64,000 nt of DNA from the NCBI GenBank assembly GCA_027257055.1, contig JAPVLO010000056.1:2728001-2792000 (forward strand), written 5' to 3'. The stretch is from Cephalopachus bancanus (lineage: Eukaryota; Chordata; Mammalia; Primates; Tarsiidae). The translations under genes and the position numbers were made by a program. This document shows, piece after piece, positions 33,258-43,262 of the stretch. The notes under the pieces were generated by a model, which saw nothing but the letters and a program-made list of their open reading frames with translations, had not been told where the DNA came from and did no database searches. Each line of letters starts with the position of its first letter. Within the stretch, counting starts at the first letter, position 1.

Positions 33258-33385
33258 TGCCTTTTGTGATGTGATATGCTTCTCGAGAGCAGGAGTTGCA
33301 CCTCACTCCTCACTGTGTCCCTAGTGCCCAGGACAGTGCCTGGCATGAAGGAAGCGTTCAGAAAATATTTTGCTTAGAGCTACCT
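33258..33385 (+). mobile_element. L2 LINE 3' end relic
   Basis: atgcttctcgagagcaggag, ttgcacctcactcctcactg, tgtccctagtgcccaggaca, gtgcctggcatgaaggaagc, gttcagaaaatattttgctt is a clear L2 terminus. Confidence 0.8.
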
Positions 33386-33469
33386 GGATGAGTTCGACCC
33401 CACAATATTGTCCAGCCTGTTGCAAATACAGGCTGTGCAGGATAAGCCCCCTGTGCCATAACGCCTGCT

Positions 33470-33700
33470 TGGCATATACCATTCCCTCAGTCAGGAATTC
33501 CTTTCCCTCTCCTCTTTCTAGTGAATGCTAGCTCATCTCTTTAGATCCCCAAAAGGAGAATCATCTCTCTGTAACTGCCACCCTTCCATCCCTGACCCTG
33601 TCACCCATGCTCAGCTCTTTCAGTTTACCCCAAGGTACATCAACCACCCTATCCTACGTTACTGCTTCCCCTTGCTCCAACATTGAACTTAACATTGCAA
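33470..33700 (+). mobile_element. L2-like relic
   Basis: gcatataccattccctcag, tcaggaattcctttccctct, tgctagctcatctctttaga, tccccaaaaggagaatcat is reminiscent of the L2 coding end (...ggaatgccctccctccct...caagtcctgct...). Weak. Confidence 0.4.
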
Positions 33701-33832
33701 ATTATTATTTATGAACAAGTCTGAGCAGGTGAGCAGCTACAAAACAAAGGCTGTGTTGTATTGTGTTTGACTCTCTGAATTCATAAATGCTGGCAAAGAA
33801 GTCGCCTGCTAACAGAACAATAACAATGGAAC

Positions 33833-34022
33833 AGTAAGAACAGCTAATATGTATTTGGTGTGCACTTACTGTATGCCAGAGACACTGTGGTGAGTACTTT
33901 ATGAGGTTTATCTTGTTTTATCCTCCCAATAACCCATTAGTTAAGTACTCTTATTATTCATATTTTGCAAATACAAATTGGCACAGAAAGGTTAAAAATG
34001 TGTCTAAGATTCCTAAACCTCT
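33833..34022 (-). mobile_element. MIR SINE relic
   Basis: ggtgtgcacttactgtatgc, cagagacactgtggtgagta, ctttatgaggtttatcttgt, ttaagtactcttattattca, ttggcacagaaaggttaaaa, tgtgtctaagattcctaaac form antisense MIR. Confidence 0.75.
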
Positions 34023-34031
34023 TCCCAACAG

Positions 34032-34130
34032 GGAGGCACTATGATATCTTGGTTAAGGATACAACTTCTGGAATCAAAATGACTGAGTTGAAATACCTTC
34101 TTTCATCATTTACAAGCTGTGTGACTGGAG
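34032..34130 (+). mobile_element. MIR SINE relic
   Basis: tatcttggttaaggatacaa, cttctggaatcaaaatgact, gagttgaaataccttctttc, atttacaagctgtgtgactg match the sense MIR head. It sits directly beside a MIR on the opposite strand. Confidence 0.75.
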
Positions 34131-34232
34131 CAAATACTGCGGGTTGGCTCATCCAACACCACTCCTCACACCTTTCTAACCTTTGCCTGGTGTAGAGACT
34201 AAAAAGTGAAATAGTGGAGCCCTGCTTCTTTT

Positions 34233-34533
34233 TAATTCTTTTGAGTTGGAATCTCACTCTGTCACCCAGGCTGGAGTGCAGTGGCATGCTCACGGCCACC
34301 CCAGTGTTAACCAGCTGGGCTCCCGCAATCCTTCCACTTCAGCCTTCCAAGTAGCCAGAACTACAAACACGTGCTACCACGCCTGGCTAATTTTATTTAT
34401 TTATTTATTTATTGTAGAGATGAGGTCTCGCCAAGTTGCCCGGGCTGGTCTCAAACCTACGGGCTCAGGCAATCCACCCACCTCAGCCTCCCAAAGTGCT
34501 GAGATTACAGGCTGAGCCACTGAGCCTGGCCAA
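34233..34533 (-). mobile_element. full-length dimeric Alu SINE, lineage-specific type
   Basis: Reverse complement: ttgagttggaatctcactct, tgtcacccaggctggagtgc, ccttccaagtagccagaact, cacgcctggctaattttatt, ttgtagagatgaggtctcgc, aagttgcccgggctggtctc, ccactgagcctggcc. An attt run sits in the linker. Perfect target-site duplications ccctgcttctttt at 34220-34232 and 34534-34546. It carries the same lineage marks as the other young copies. Confidence 0.95.
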
Positions 34534-34546
34534 CCCTGCTTCTTTT

Positions 34547-34950
34547 ATAGCTAGGATCGGTCATGTGTCCCAGCTGGAGGCAAAGGAGATGTAGGTGAAT
34601 GACCGTGGGAAAGGCTTTCTTCCTCAAAAAGATATAGCCTCATAACTTGAAGTTTGTTATCTTTCCCACAATTTCTCTTCTCCTTTTGGATTTCTCTTTT
34701 CCTTCTGACTTGGCGCTGAGTTGAGAAAACTCGAGTTACTACAACCACTTTGAGCTGATGAGGAACAACAACAACAAAGTACACATTAAAAATGATGTAG
34801 CAGAAAGGCAGAGGAATCTTGGGTTCTTGATGACTTTCCTGAGCAACTTTATCAGTACTCATTGCTCTAATTCTAAGAGTCTTTTTATACCATAAAAATA
34901 AACATCCTGCTTATTCAGGCTACTTAGTTCTTTATTATTCAAAACCAAAC
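34547..34950. other. unassigned sequence
   Basis: No gene or named repeat. The minus-strand 103-codon frame at 34551-34862 has a K/R-rich stretch but no recognisable domain and starts beside the Alu duplication. Confidence 0.4.
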
Positions 34951-34954
34951 ACAT

Positions 34955-35089
34955 GGATACAAAGAGCCAGTCTCACTATGCCTCCGTCCCTCAAGTGTCA
35001 AATGGATATATTAGTAGTATGGTGTTGGGAAGATTAAGTGATAATGCCTTTAAGAAGCTCAGCTTGGTTTCTGGTAAATTATTCAATAC
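34955..35089 (+). mobile_element. MIR SINE relic
   Basis: gtccctcaagtgtcaaatgg, atatattagtagtatggtgt, tgggaagattaagtgataat, gcctttaagaagctcagctt, ggtttctggtaaattattca follow the sense MIR 3' half and end in a trinucleotide tract. Confidence 0.65.
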
Positions 35090-35117
35090 TTATTATTATT
35101 ATTATTATTATTATTAC
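35090..35117. repeat. (TTA)n microsatellite
   Basis: About nine tta/att units grown from the 3' end of the MIR, where tta-rich ends are usual. Confidence 0.9.
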
Positions 35118-35324
35118 TAGTCAGTGAGAGACGTAATACTCAGGAACTCAATTGTTCAGCTTCCTTCTTTCCATGATCAGTCTTCCTAGGACTCCTCTTT
35201 TCTACACAGATAAATGTATTAGGTAAATTAGGCTCTTCCGCTGTGGTTTATAAAGAAAGTTTCTAGAATTCCTTATGTCATCTGGCATTTAATCAGATCC
35301 CTGAGATGTATGTAAGGCAGGATT

Positions 35325-35410
35325 ACCCATATCTCACTGGGAAAAAACTGGAGACCCAGAGCAATAAAGAGATTGTCAAGATAATATAGTTAATTTTATT
35401 CTAAGTTTTG
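35325..35410 (-). mobile_element. possible MIR scrap
   Basis: tatctcactgggaaaaaact, ggagacccagagcaataaag loosely match antisense MIR. Weak. Confidence 0.35.
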
Positions 35411-35437
35411 TGGAAGTTGGAATGAAGTCCTAACTTC

Positions 35438-35838
35438 TTACCCTGTTGTGCCACACCCTGTTTGATGTGACCTATGCCTGCCTCCCACCAGCCACATGGT
35501 CTTCCTTTTGTTCCCCAAATATCCCACGTCCTCTTCTGTGTCAAGGCTTTTGTTCTGTCTACTTGCCATACTGTCTTCCTGAAACTCTCTTGCCCTTGCT
35601 TTTGGGCTGTTTATGAGTGAGGTTGTCCTTGAGGACCCCAGTAAAACGCCTACTTCCTCGATCAGGGACTCTCTCCCACCACTTCTACTGATATCCCTCA
35701 CATCTGTAATTATGTGCTTATTTGTTTATCTGTTTACTTGTTTACTGATCAATTCTGGCTGGAATGTAAGCCTTCTGAAGGCAGGAACCTTATCTCTTTT
35801 GTTTACCATCATATTTCTAAATTTAGAGGGCAGCCAAG
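35438..35838 (+). mobile_element. L2 LINE relic, about 400 bases
   Basis: Sense L2: gcctgcctcccaccagccac, atggtcttccttttgttccc, cctcttctgtgtcaaggctt, actgtcttcctgaaactct, ttccttgatc-like stretch, atgtgcttatttgtttatct, gctggaatgtaagccttctg, aaggcaggaaccttatctct. It covers the ORF2 end and 3' UTR; no frame survives. Confidence 0.8.
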
Positions 35839-35867
35839 TGGAAAGAACTTAAACCCAAGCAAAAGTT

Positions 35868-36004
35868 AAAATTTTAGCTTCACAACTGGACAGACCTGGG
35901 TTCAAATCCCAGCTTCGCCGTGGAACAAGGTAAGGTAAACGACTCACATAATGGCTTAGGTTCTCAGCGTCCTTGACTCTGACAGGAGAATGGGCATACT
36001 CACA
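35868..36004 (+). mobile_element. MIR SINE relic
   Basis: acctgggttcaaatcccagc (B-box-like) and ttcgccgtggaacaaggtaa begin a sense MIR; the middle is worn. actcacataatggcttagg may be the core. Confidence 0.6.
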
Positions 36005-36282
36005 GAGTGTCTGTCGACATGACAGACAACGACATATGTGAAGGATGTAGCCCCATACTGGGGCTACAATAAACACATGTTCCTTCTGCTTCTCATTCCC
36101 CTCCCCTCACTTGCATGGCCTGCAATAGCGTAGTGCTAGGCAAATTACATGTGTCCCACCCATTGACTCAGATAAGAAGAAATGAGTGGCATTAAACTCT
36201 CAGGAATCAGCCAGTTTCATCCCTCGCAAAGCCACCCCAGCTCCCTACAGACTATGGTTTGTTGATTTATCTGTAGATTGCA
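36005..36282. other. unassigned sequence
   Basis: Nothing recognised. A short palindromic repeat tagccccatactggggctac lies near 36048-36067. Confidence 0.35.
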
Positions 36283-36284
36283 GG

Positions 36285-36402
36285 CAGTATCTGCTGATAG
36301 TGTTGCTATGAGGATAAAATGAATTAATACGCATTAACTGCTTAGAACAATTCTGGCACATATTAAACTCTCAATAAATGTTTGTTATTATTATAATCTG
36401 TG
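36285..36402 (+). mobile_element. MIR SINE 3' half
   Basis: tgttgctatgaggataaaat, gaattaatacgcattaactg, cttagaacaattctggcaca, tattaaactctcaataaatg, tttgttattatta is a well-kept MIR 3' end. Confidence 0.85.
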
Positions 36403-36952
36403 TCTATGTGGCCCAATCTAAACAAATTTGATATTTTCCATTATCAGTGATAGTCTACTCCAAAGCAAACCAGAATCCATCACTGTCATCATCATTATCC
36501 TCATAACTTATGTTGGCCATGCACATTGTATGGGCAACAACAGGATAGAGACAGGGGCTAAAGGTGGGAGTGAAGCAGTAATACAGTTAGAGAAGGTGTT
36601 TGGCAGATTGAGGGAAACGAAATGGGCCCTGACCTTGGACTCCCACGCCCTCGCATTAAGGAAACCAGGGCAGATGGAGGCTGTCTCTGAGGGTGGAAGT
36701 GGGGAAGAGGGGTCCAGCCAAGGCCATGGGGGTGAATATGGAGGCCAGGCTAAGGTCGTACAGCCCTGTGGGGGAGGGAGGAAACTAAAGTGAGCTCCAG
36801 CCTCAGGATCCCAGCCTCAGGACCCCAAGGTCACACCCTTTCCCCCTTCTTTCAGTGAAGCTAGTAATCCTTCGCTCACAAACTGCTGTAAAGATTTCTG
36901 ATATAATTCCTTACCTAGGTGAGCACTTAATAAGGGCTAAAAACTAATAATC
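36403..36952. other. unassigned sequence, GC-richer at 36540-36840
   Basis: The 121-codon frame at 36428-36793 has no domain that I can see, and its Gly-rich tail reflects purine-rich DNA. No repeat recognised. Confidence 0.4.
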
Positions 36953-36954
36953 AT

Positions 36955-37065
36955 CATAATAGCAAACATTTGTAGGACTTGTTGCATGCTAGGGATTGTT
37001 GTAATACTTTACAAAGATAAACTGATTTAGTCCTCACAACAATCCTGGGGGAAAGTCCTATTGAT
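36955..37065 (-). mobile_element. MIR SINE relic
   Basis: aacatttgtaggacttgttg, catgctagggattgttgtaa, tactttacaaagataaactg, atttagtcctcacaacaatc is the antisense MIR 3' half. Confidence 0.7.
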
Positions 37066-37114
37066 AGTAAGAATGATGATAGTAAGAATGATGATGACAA
37101 TATAATGTAAACAT

Positions 37115-37295
37115 GTTAAACAGCACTTCCCATATACAGGTATTGTTTTAAGCTTTATATATAGTCACTCTTACAACTACCCCATGAAGTATTATTATTA
37201 TCTCCACCACACAGATGAGGGAACTGAGGAAGGGATTGGTAAACCTGCCTGAGGTCATCTGGTTAGTAATAGTGGAGCTAGGCTTCTATGATCCT
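37115..37295 (-). mobile_element. MIR SINE relic
   Basis: cagcacttcccatatacagg, tattgttttaagctttatat, ctaccccatgaagtattatt, acagatgagggaactgagga, ggtcatctggttagtaatag, tggagctaggcttctatgat is a nearly complete antisense MIR, close behind another in the same orientation. Confidence 0.8.
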
Positions 37296-37339
37296 TCCCA
37301 AAGGATAAAGTCTCATGAAAACCGTAAAAAAAAGTTAAG

Positions 37340-37500
37340 AGACATTGTTGTCCTTCATGTTTAAATAAGGAAACCGAGGCTGAGAGAAGTGAGGTGTCAC
37401 AAAGCTAGAAACCAGAAAACAAATGGTTCATTTCTTTCTGGGAATGATAATCAAATCATAGCCTTTTGATTTGTGGTTCAGAACTATGTCCATCCCACTA
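37340..37500 (-). mobile_element. MIR SINE relic
   Basis: tgtttaaataaggaaaccga, ggctgagagaagtgaggtgt, cacaaagctagaaaccagaa, tggttcagaactatgtcc give a third antisense MIR in this cluster. Confidence 0.65.
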
Positions 37501-38980
37501 CAGTCCTTTCAGCAATAAACTAAGTAGAAATACATTCTAATTGTTCTTGTGAGCTAAGCTGAAATCTGTAAACACATAAATGTAAGAATTTAAGAGCTTC
37601 CTGGCTTTCTTCTAGAGACAAGCAAATACAGCTATGGGGGACCTGGACAATAAGAAAAAAAAAAACCACAATGTTAAAGAGCAACTTTATGTGTCCTGAT
37701 AATTAAAAAGAACAAAATACATTTGACCCAAAATGGGATGTAGCTTGAACAAAAATGGGTCTTCAATCATTTGGAAATGCTAACATGCTGACTGCCTGAT
37801 TAAACACAATTTGTATTGTCAATAAAAAATGCAAATGACTATTTTACTGGCAAATACAGCATTAGACTTTGCTTGATATGAGGATTAAATTGCATTTCAA
37901 GAACAATTCGGGAGGTCAAATTATAAATGAACATCCCCTTCCATTGTCCTTAGGTTCTGGAGGCCAGGATAGGAAATACAATAACAAAAATAATTGCCTG
38001 CCACTGTGTGCCATTTCAGTTAAAAATAAAATCCATGCCAGTTTTATGTAGTGGAGAATAATATTTAAGCCCCCAAATGGGTCCTGTAATTTAGTGCATA
38101 ATTCCTTGAAATTTACATGGCACACCCTCACTCATCTGAATCAACTGATAAACTCTCTTTTATTTGTATTAAAGAACATGGGGATTAAAAGGTCAGAAGA
38201 TCCACATAGCATAGATAGCGAAAGCGTGGGCACCATTTTAAAACCTTTTAGTCAATCTGGCCCACAGCTAAATCAAGTACACAGGAATTATGTTTGACTG
38301 TAAATATTCCCTGGTTACAAATAGGAATAAGACATGCATTTTGAATTCCACGGAAAAATATGGAACCACAGATGTTGCTTTTGAGCATCTTTATTTCTGA
38401 AATTACAAATAATCATTGTTGGCATCTGCAAGTAGAAAAACTAAAAAAAGCAAAGAAATACCTCATCACTGCATTATGATGTGATAAAACCTCAGGATGG
38501 CAGGCAGCCGGCAAGGCATTAATGCAGTAGAGCATTTACATTCAGAGATGCACATGTCATTTTGGTTAAACATCATTGCCCAATTTTCCAAATTTCCCCG
38601 TGTTATTTTTTCCTCCACATTTTTCACATTAACTTCGAGTGAGACAAGTTTATACAACCTCTAATACCTTGTTACAGCTATTGTCCTTTGCCTTCTGAAG
38701 GCTGGAATGTATCTTCGGGGCTGTCGGTAAACATGGCTAATCGAAGAAGAAATGAAAGAGACACTCTGATTGCACGGGATGAATAAACAGAGAACCAAAT
38801 GAAAGGATTTGGTTTAATTGACACTGTTTGGCCATTTAGGCAAAATTTGGATTCAGAACACGTCAAAATTAAAAAAAAAAAGTACTGGAAATAGATATAA
38901 TGTGGCTCACACATACTAACGGTGTCAGGAGATTCTGAACAACTTCCTTGGAACTCACAACAACACTAGGAGTTCTGATT
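37501..38980. promoter_or_regulatory. long repeat-free AT-rich stretch, candidate conserved region
   Basis: About 1.5 kb without a confident repeat, in a window where gaps this long are rare. It holds homeodomain/POU-like words: gcctgattaaacacaatttg (37793), aggattaaattgcatttc (37880), ttgtattgtcaataaaaaat (37810), aaatgcaaatgactatttta (37828), ggcattaatgcagtagagca (38515), ggtttaattgacactgtttg (38811). Short frames have no domain. Conservation is inferred from texture only. Confidence 0.35.
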
Positions 38981-38982
38981 AC

Positions 38983-39170
38983 TGTGACCAGGCATTATTC
39001 TGCATGCTTACATATGAACTCAGTTAATCCATACAACAGCCCTAGAAGGTAGGTACTATCACCATTTTCTTTTTACAAATGAGGCGTAGAAGACTTAAAT
39101 AATTTGTTCGTGATTACATAGGAGGCCAGACTTCTGAGTCTGGGTTCTTAACCGTAACATTATTCTGACA
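38983..39170 (-). mobile_element. MIR SINE relic
   Basis: ccaggcattattctgcatgc, ttacatatgaactcagttaa, tagaaggtaggtactatcac, cattttctttttacaaatga, cttctgagtctgggttctta form a full antisense MIR. Confidence 0.8.
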
Positions 39171-39277
39171 CCCATAAGTCTCCGGATGTTGCTTCTCTGT
39201 GTCTACCTTGTTGATTACAGTAATTTCCCTAAGTAATCTGTATCTGTTATTTGCATATATAGTAAGTATGCAAAAAT

Positions 39278-39410
39278 ATGTCACTTTCCCATTCTACAGA
39301 TTAAGGAAATCGATTCAGACTTAATGACTGTTGCTCAAGGACCCTTTCCTAGCACGTGGCAGGGCAGGACTAGAGCTCTAAAGGCAACCTCCTTCCACAC
39401 AGCATCGCCT
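39278..39410 (-). mobile_element. MIR SINE relic
   Basis: actttcccattctacagatt, aaggaaatcgattcagactt, gttgctcaaggaccctttcc, ggcagggcaggactagagct follow antisense MIR. Confidence 0.65.
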
Positions 39411-39559
39411 CTCCCACACCAGCATCAGTCCCTCCAGGAAGTAGTCACAGAGTGTGTTATTCACTCACTCTTTAATGACACTGATTCTCTATACAGTGTC
39501 CTGGATCTCAGTGCCTAGCACTTAAGCATGAACTCAATATTACTTGAATGACTCTCTCT

Positions 39560-40200
39560 AGAACCCAAACTTCTCACCAACTACACAGCTGAGCCCTACT
39601 GCAAGCCCCCATCATGTTTCCTGTGGACTCCTGCAACACCTCCTAACTGCAGTCTCTGCCTCTGCTGGGACTCCCCTACAGTTTGTTTTCAAAACGGCAT
39701 TTAGATTCTTTTATGACATCGCAAAGCTCTCTATGAACTTCCTGCCTGACCCCCTTTATTTCTCTGACCACCACTCGGCTTCCCTTCCCCTGTTCCAGGC
39801 ACATTGACCTCCTTACCATTCTGCAAATGCACAGGGCACACCCCCGCCTTTGCATTTCTGCCTCAGGGATCATGATGGCTGGCTCCTGCAACCTCCTTCA
39901 AGTCTTTGAGCAAATATCACTTTTTAAAGGAAGCCTTCCTCGATTTCCCTACTTAAACTTATAGCCCTCTGCCCTCTGCACTCCCAACCTGTCTCCCCTC
40001 TTATGGCTTTTCTCCATAACACTTTCTAATGTTTCCTGTACTTTACACATTCTGTTTATCATGCAACTCTCTTAACTACAAGAAGAAACAATTGGTAGAA
40101 ACGATTTGGTTTACTTTTGTATCTCTCTAGCACCTAAAATGGTGCTCTACCAGGAACAGGTGCTCAAAGATATTTGTGCAAGTGACAGGATGAAGAAAGA
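39560..40200 (+). mobile_element. L2 LINE relic, about 640 bases
   Basis: The longest readable sense L2 here: ctgcaacacctcctaactgc, agtctctgcctctgctggga, aaaacggcatttagattctt, tgacatcgcaaagctctcta, tgaacttcctgcctgacccc, ctgttccaggcacattgacc, tgcatttctgcctcagggat, cttcaagtctttgagcaaat, gaagccttcctcgatttccc, ttctaatgtttcctgtactt, ctctctagcacctaaaatgg, caggtgctcaaagatatttg. It covers the reverse-transcriptase C-terminus and 3' end. Many stops. Confidence 0.85.
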
Positions 40201-40448
40201 ATGAAGCATGTCCTCACACATCTCAAGCTTTTGTGTGCAGCTTATATTTCCCACAAACTTACAGGACTCGAAGGTCTTTCTGTTCATGCTTTCTTCTTCT
40301 TTCTTTTCCCTCTCTCTCCATTTTCCTTTCCTACTTCCATTTCGTGTGTCCTAGTTTGGAAAGATAGCATTTTACCTGGCAAACTTAAATTCTATAACAA
40401 AAATAAGGACACATAGACCCCTTATTCATTTTAGATGGTAGCTGAGGA
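40201..40448. other. unassigned sequence
   Basis: T/C-rich at 40289-40345. The 71-codon frame at 40201-40416 is chance. Confidence 0.35.
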
Positions 40449-40526
40449 TATGTATGTATGTGTATCTATGTATATATATGTGTGTGTATATATAATATAT
40501 AGTAACATATAGTATATAATATACTA
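40449..40526. repeat. TA/TG-rich low-complexity tract
   Basis: Mixed tatg, tgtg and tata units run up to the TA dinucleotide where the mariner element begins. AT-rich DNA offers many TA targets for mariner insertion. Confidence 0.85.
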
Positions 40527-40660
40527 TACAGGGCCTGACAATTAAGTTCATGAACTACTGTGAGCTTACATTGGCAGCATTGTACAAACAAGTCTATAAG
40601 GTTTCATCACCTTGGTATATCAGAGTCTCACAGCTGTGTTCGTGTTGACATGTGGTGGTG

Positions 40661-40954
40661 GCTGGGCTCAGTGGCTCAGCCTGTAATCCCAGCATTTTGG
40701 GAGGCTGAGATGAGTGGATTGCCTGAACCTGTGAGTTCGAGATCTGCCTGGGCAACTTGGTGAGACCTCATCTCTACAATAAATAAAAAACTAGCCGGGC
40801 ATGGTAGCACGTGCCTGTAGTTCCAGCTACTTGGAAGGCTGAGGCGGAAGAATCTTCGGAGCCCAGAAGGTCTAGGCTGCAGTGGCCAGGAGTGGCCACT
40901 GCACTCCAGTCTAGATGACAAAGTGAGACTCCAACTCAAAAAAAAAAAAAAAAA
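40661..40954 (+). mobile_element. full-length dimeric Alu SINE inside the mariner
   Basis: gctgggctcagtggctcagc, ctgtaatcccagcattttgg, gggcaacttggtgagacctc, ctctacaataaataaaaaac, tacttggaaggctgaggcgg, aggtctaggctgcagtggcc, gactccaactcaaaaa. Target-site duplications gacatgtggtggtg (40647-40660) and gatatgtggtggtg (40955-40968), 13 of 14 identical, are mariner sequence. The Alu is therefore younger than the mariner. It carries the lineage marks. Confidence 0.95.
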
Positions 40955-41021
40955 GATATGTGGTGGTGTTCTGAGTGGTTGTTCATAATTGTTGTTGCAT
41001 ATTTTTTATATGCCATTGTGA

Positions 41022-41690
41022 GAATGTCTGAGCTTGAATTATTATAGCAATGAACAAGCATTAAATTTCTTGTTAAACTTGGCAAGAGTGGAAGTGAAAT
41101 CAGGGACATGTTAGTCCAAGTTTATGGGGATAATGTCATGAAGAAAACTGAAGTGTACAAATGGTGTAAACATTTCTCTGAAGGGAGAGAAAGCATCACT
41201 GGTAAAGAGAAGTCAGGATGGCCAGTTACAACAGGACTGACAAAAAACATTGCAAATTTCATCAAATTGTGCATCAAAATTGTCAGCTGACTGTGAGAAG
41301 CATAGCAGAGCAATGAAACATCAGTAGAGAAACAGGAAAATCTTAACTGATAATCTTAGCATGAGAAAAATCCTGGAGGAGTTCTTGCATCATGACAATG
41401 CGCCAGCTCACACAGCACTGTCTGTCTGTGAGGGCATTTTTAGCAGGTAAACAAATTAATGCAACACCCTTCCTACTCACCTGATCTGGCCCCAACAACT
41501 TTTTTCTCCACCCAAAGATAAAGGAAATATTGAAAGAGAGACTTTGATGACATTCAGGACAACAACGGTAATAATGCCAACAGCTCTGATGGCCATTCCA
41601 GAAAAAGAGTTCCAAAACTGCTTGACGGGTGGACTAGGCACTCATGTTGGTGCATAAATTTCCAAGGGAAGTACTCCAAAGGTAGTGATA
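41022..41690 (+). pseudogene. mariner transposase remnant
   Basis: N-terminal part: the frame at 41108-41290 reads VYGDNVMKKTEVYKWCKHF and FSEGRESITGKEKSGWPVTT, the mariner DNA-binding region with helix-turn-helix character. Past several frameshifts, HHDNAPAHTALSV appears near 41390 and a PPYSPDLAP-like text near 41480. These hold the second and third acidic residues of the mariner D,D34D catalytic set. The stretch that should carry the first catalytic Asp is absent, with the junction near 41370. Stops follow. It is inactive. Confidence 0.85.
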
Positions 41691-41770
41691 TTCAGCAATG
41701 AGGTATGTAGCACTTTTTCTACGTGAGTTCATGAACTTAATTGTCAGAACTCGTATATGTAATATACAAC

Positions 41771-42165
41771 AGGGGACCCCAAAAAACCCAAAATTACTAT
41801 TTTTAAAATTCTTTCAACACATTTGTCTATTTCATGATGTGTGATTTACGAGTGCACCTGCCCACACCGCACTGAGTGTTCAGCAGTTTCTGACCAAAAA
41901 TGGCTTGACTCATATATCCCACCCTCCCTATTCACCCAATTTCACCCTGAACAACTTTTTTTGTATGTTTGTTTCCCGGGATGAGAAAAGTCCTCAAAAG
42001 GAAATGTTTTGCTGATATGGAAGAGGTGAAACCAAAATTGAAAGAAACACTAAAAGACATCAAAATTGACACATTCAAGAACTGTTTTGAGCAGTGATAA
42101 AGTATCTCTGTAGGTGTATTGTATCAAACGAAAGTATTTTGAAGGCAACTAAAGTTTAAACATGT
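41771..42165 (+). mobile_element. second mariner-type relic, truncated
   Basis: Starts with a terminal-repeat-like aggggaccccaaaaaaccca, unlike the neighbour's ends, then jumps to transposase C-terminal text. Near 41830-41960, broken frames give APAHTALSVQQFL, then HPPYSPNF. Later comes a worn C-terminus ending near 42120. The right terminal repeat is not seen, and most of the gene is missing. It belongs to a different mariner group from the element at 40529 and lies only 16 bases from it. Confidence 0.7.
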
Positions 42166-42182
42166 AAGAATAAATACACCAT

Positions 42183-42202
42183 ACACACACACACACACAC
42201 AT
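42183..42202. repeat. (CA)n microsatellite
   Basis: Ten ca units after atgtaagaataaatacacc. Confidence 0.95.
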
Positions 42203-42208
42203 GTATGG

Positions 42209-42245
42209 AGAGAGAGAGAGAGAGTGAGAGACAGAGAGAGAGAGA
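42209..42245. repeat. (GA)n microsatellite
   Basis: Nearly pure ga run with one gtga and one gaca break, six bases after the CA tract. Confidence 0.95.
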
Positions 42246-43110
42246 TACCTCTTTACTATTTCAGTTCTACTTTTGCATTGGGCATTCTCAAGATCTATTT
42301 GATAGGCTGAAATCAAGGATATAAAGGGTTTTTTTCCAAGTTTCTGTTCAAAATGATAATTAGCTGATATCAAATATAACCTTCTAGAGGCAAACAACAT
42401 GATTAAACACATATATGGCATCTATCTCTGCTTAGAACAGGGCAGTATACTGGAGTCCCCTCCAAGTCCATAACTCTTCATACAATTGTTACTTAGGTTG
42501 CAATAAGAGAAAAATTGTAGTTTTTGAGGTCCACAGTCTTGCATACTAGCCATAGTCCTGCCCCTGGCAAGTCTCAGAGGCCCCGGACCAGTCATTTGAC
42601 TCTGTTATCTCAACTAGGAGTCCTTACCTCCTAAGTTTACCAAAGGAACAAACAAGACAGCATGTTACAAATTCTAAATATTTAGAAGCTACATTATCTT
42701 TTTCAAGTTACTTACCTTTAAGTCCTCATTCCCGAGTCTGTGAAATAGGGATGATGTATATTTTACCACTAAATGAGTATGACAGAAGGCACAAAGGAAA
42801 GTCTGGCACACTGTCCCTACCCAGGACACTTATATTATGTCACCAGGTTTCTGCTCACCTCCTTCTTACTGACCTGGGAAAAAATATGACTTCTTTCTTT
42901 CAAGTTTTAATAAACTACTTTCAAAGCCTTCCACAAAGCCACCTGTTATATTCTTATTACTAAATTGTTATTTCTACAGGCACACTTAAGAAAGTAAAGC
43001 AGAAATGAGAAGAAGTGATTACAGATCAATGATTTCAGGTTGACACATTAATTGAGCTGGTCTGTTTAAGGTCCTAACAGTCTCAACTGTAAAAGTCACC
43101 TTTTAATCAA
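42246..43110. other. unassigned sequence
   Basis: About 860 bases with no gene. Near 42590-42780 a MIR-like wording (cagtcatttgactctgttat, gagtctgtgaaatagggatg) hints at a worn sense MIR. Confidence 0.4.
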
Positions 43111-43111
43111 A

Positions 43112-43262
43112 ATCCAGTCAGTATTTGCTGAACATACACTATGTGCACACCATCATATTAGATGCTGCTAAAGTTTTCAAGGATTATAATCAAAAATACG
43201 TGTTGAATTTAAAAATTAAAATATGGTCCCTTATCATTGCCCTCACAATTTAGTTATGACAA
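43112..43262 (-). mobile_element. possible L2/MIR3 relic
   Basis: cagtatttgctgaacataca, ctatgtgcacaccatcatat, tagatgctgctaaagtttt, tcattgccctcacaatttag match the antisense L2 3' end loosely. Confidence 0.5.

Larger units (their letters stand above)
40529..41753 (+). mobile_element. mariner DNA transposon, internally deleted, Alu-interrupted
   Basis: Tc1/mariner element. It is bounded by TA at 40527-40528 and 41754-41755. Terminal inverted repeats share a perfect 22-bp core: ctgacaattaagttcatgaa plus ct at the left, and its exact complement ending at ttaattgtcag on the right. Removing the inner Alu and one duplication leaves about 0.92 kb, shorter than the usual 1.3 kb, because the middle of the transposase is missing. 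It has both ends but no usable transposase, so it could only have moved in trans. The family name is not resolved. Confidence 0.9.

Noticed and set aside
36048..36067. Short inverted repeat tagccccatactggggctac as a terminator hairpin
   Set aside because: No prokaryotic context, no adjoining gene, short arms.
42181..42245. CA then GA tracts as a possible array with spacers
   Set aside because: Simple microsatellites with no spacer structure; not CRISPR.
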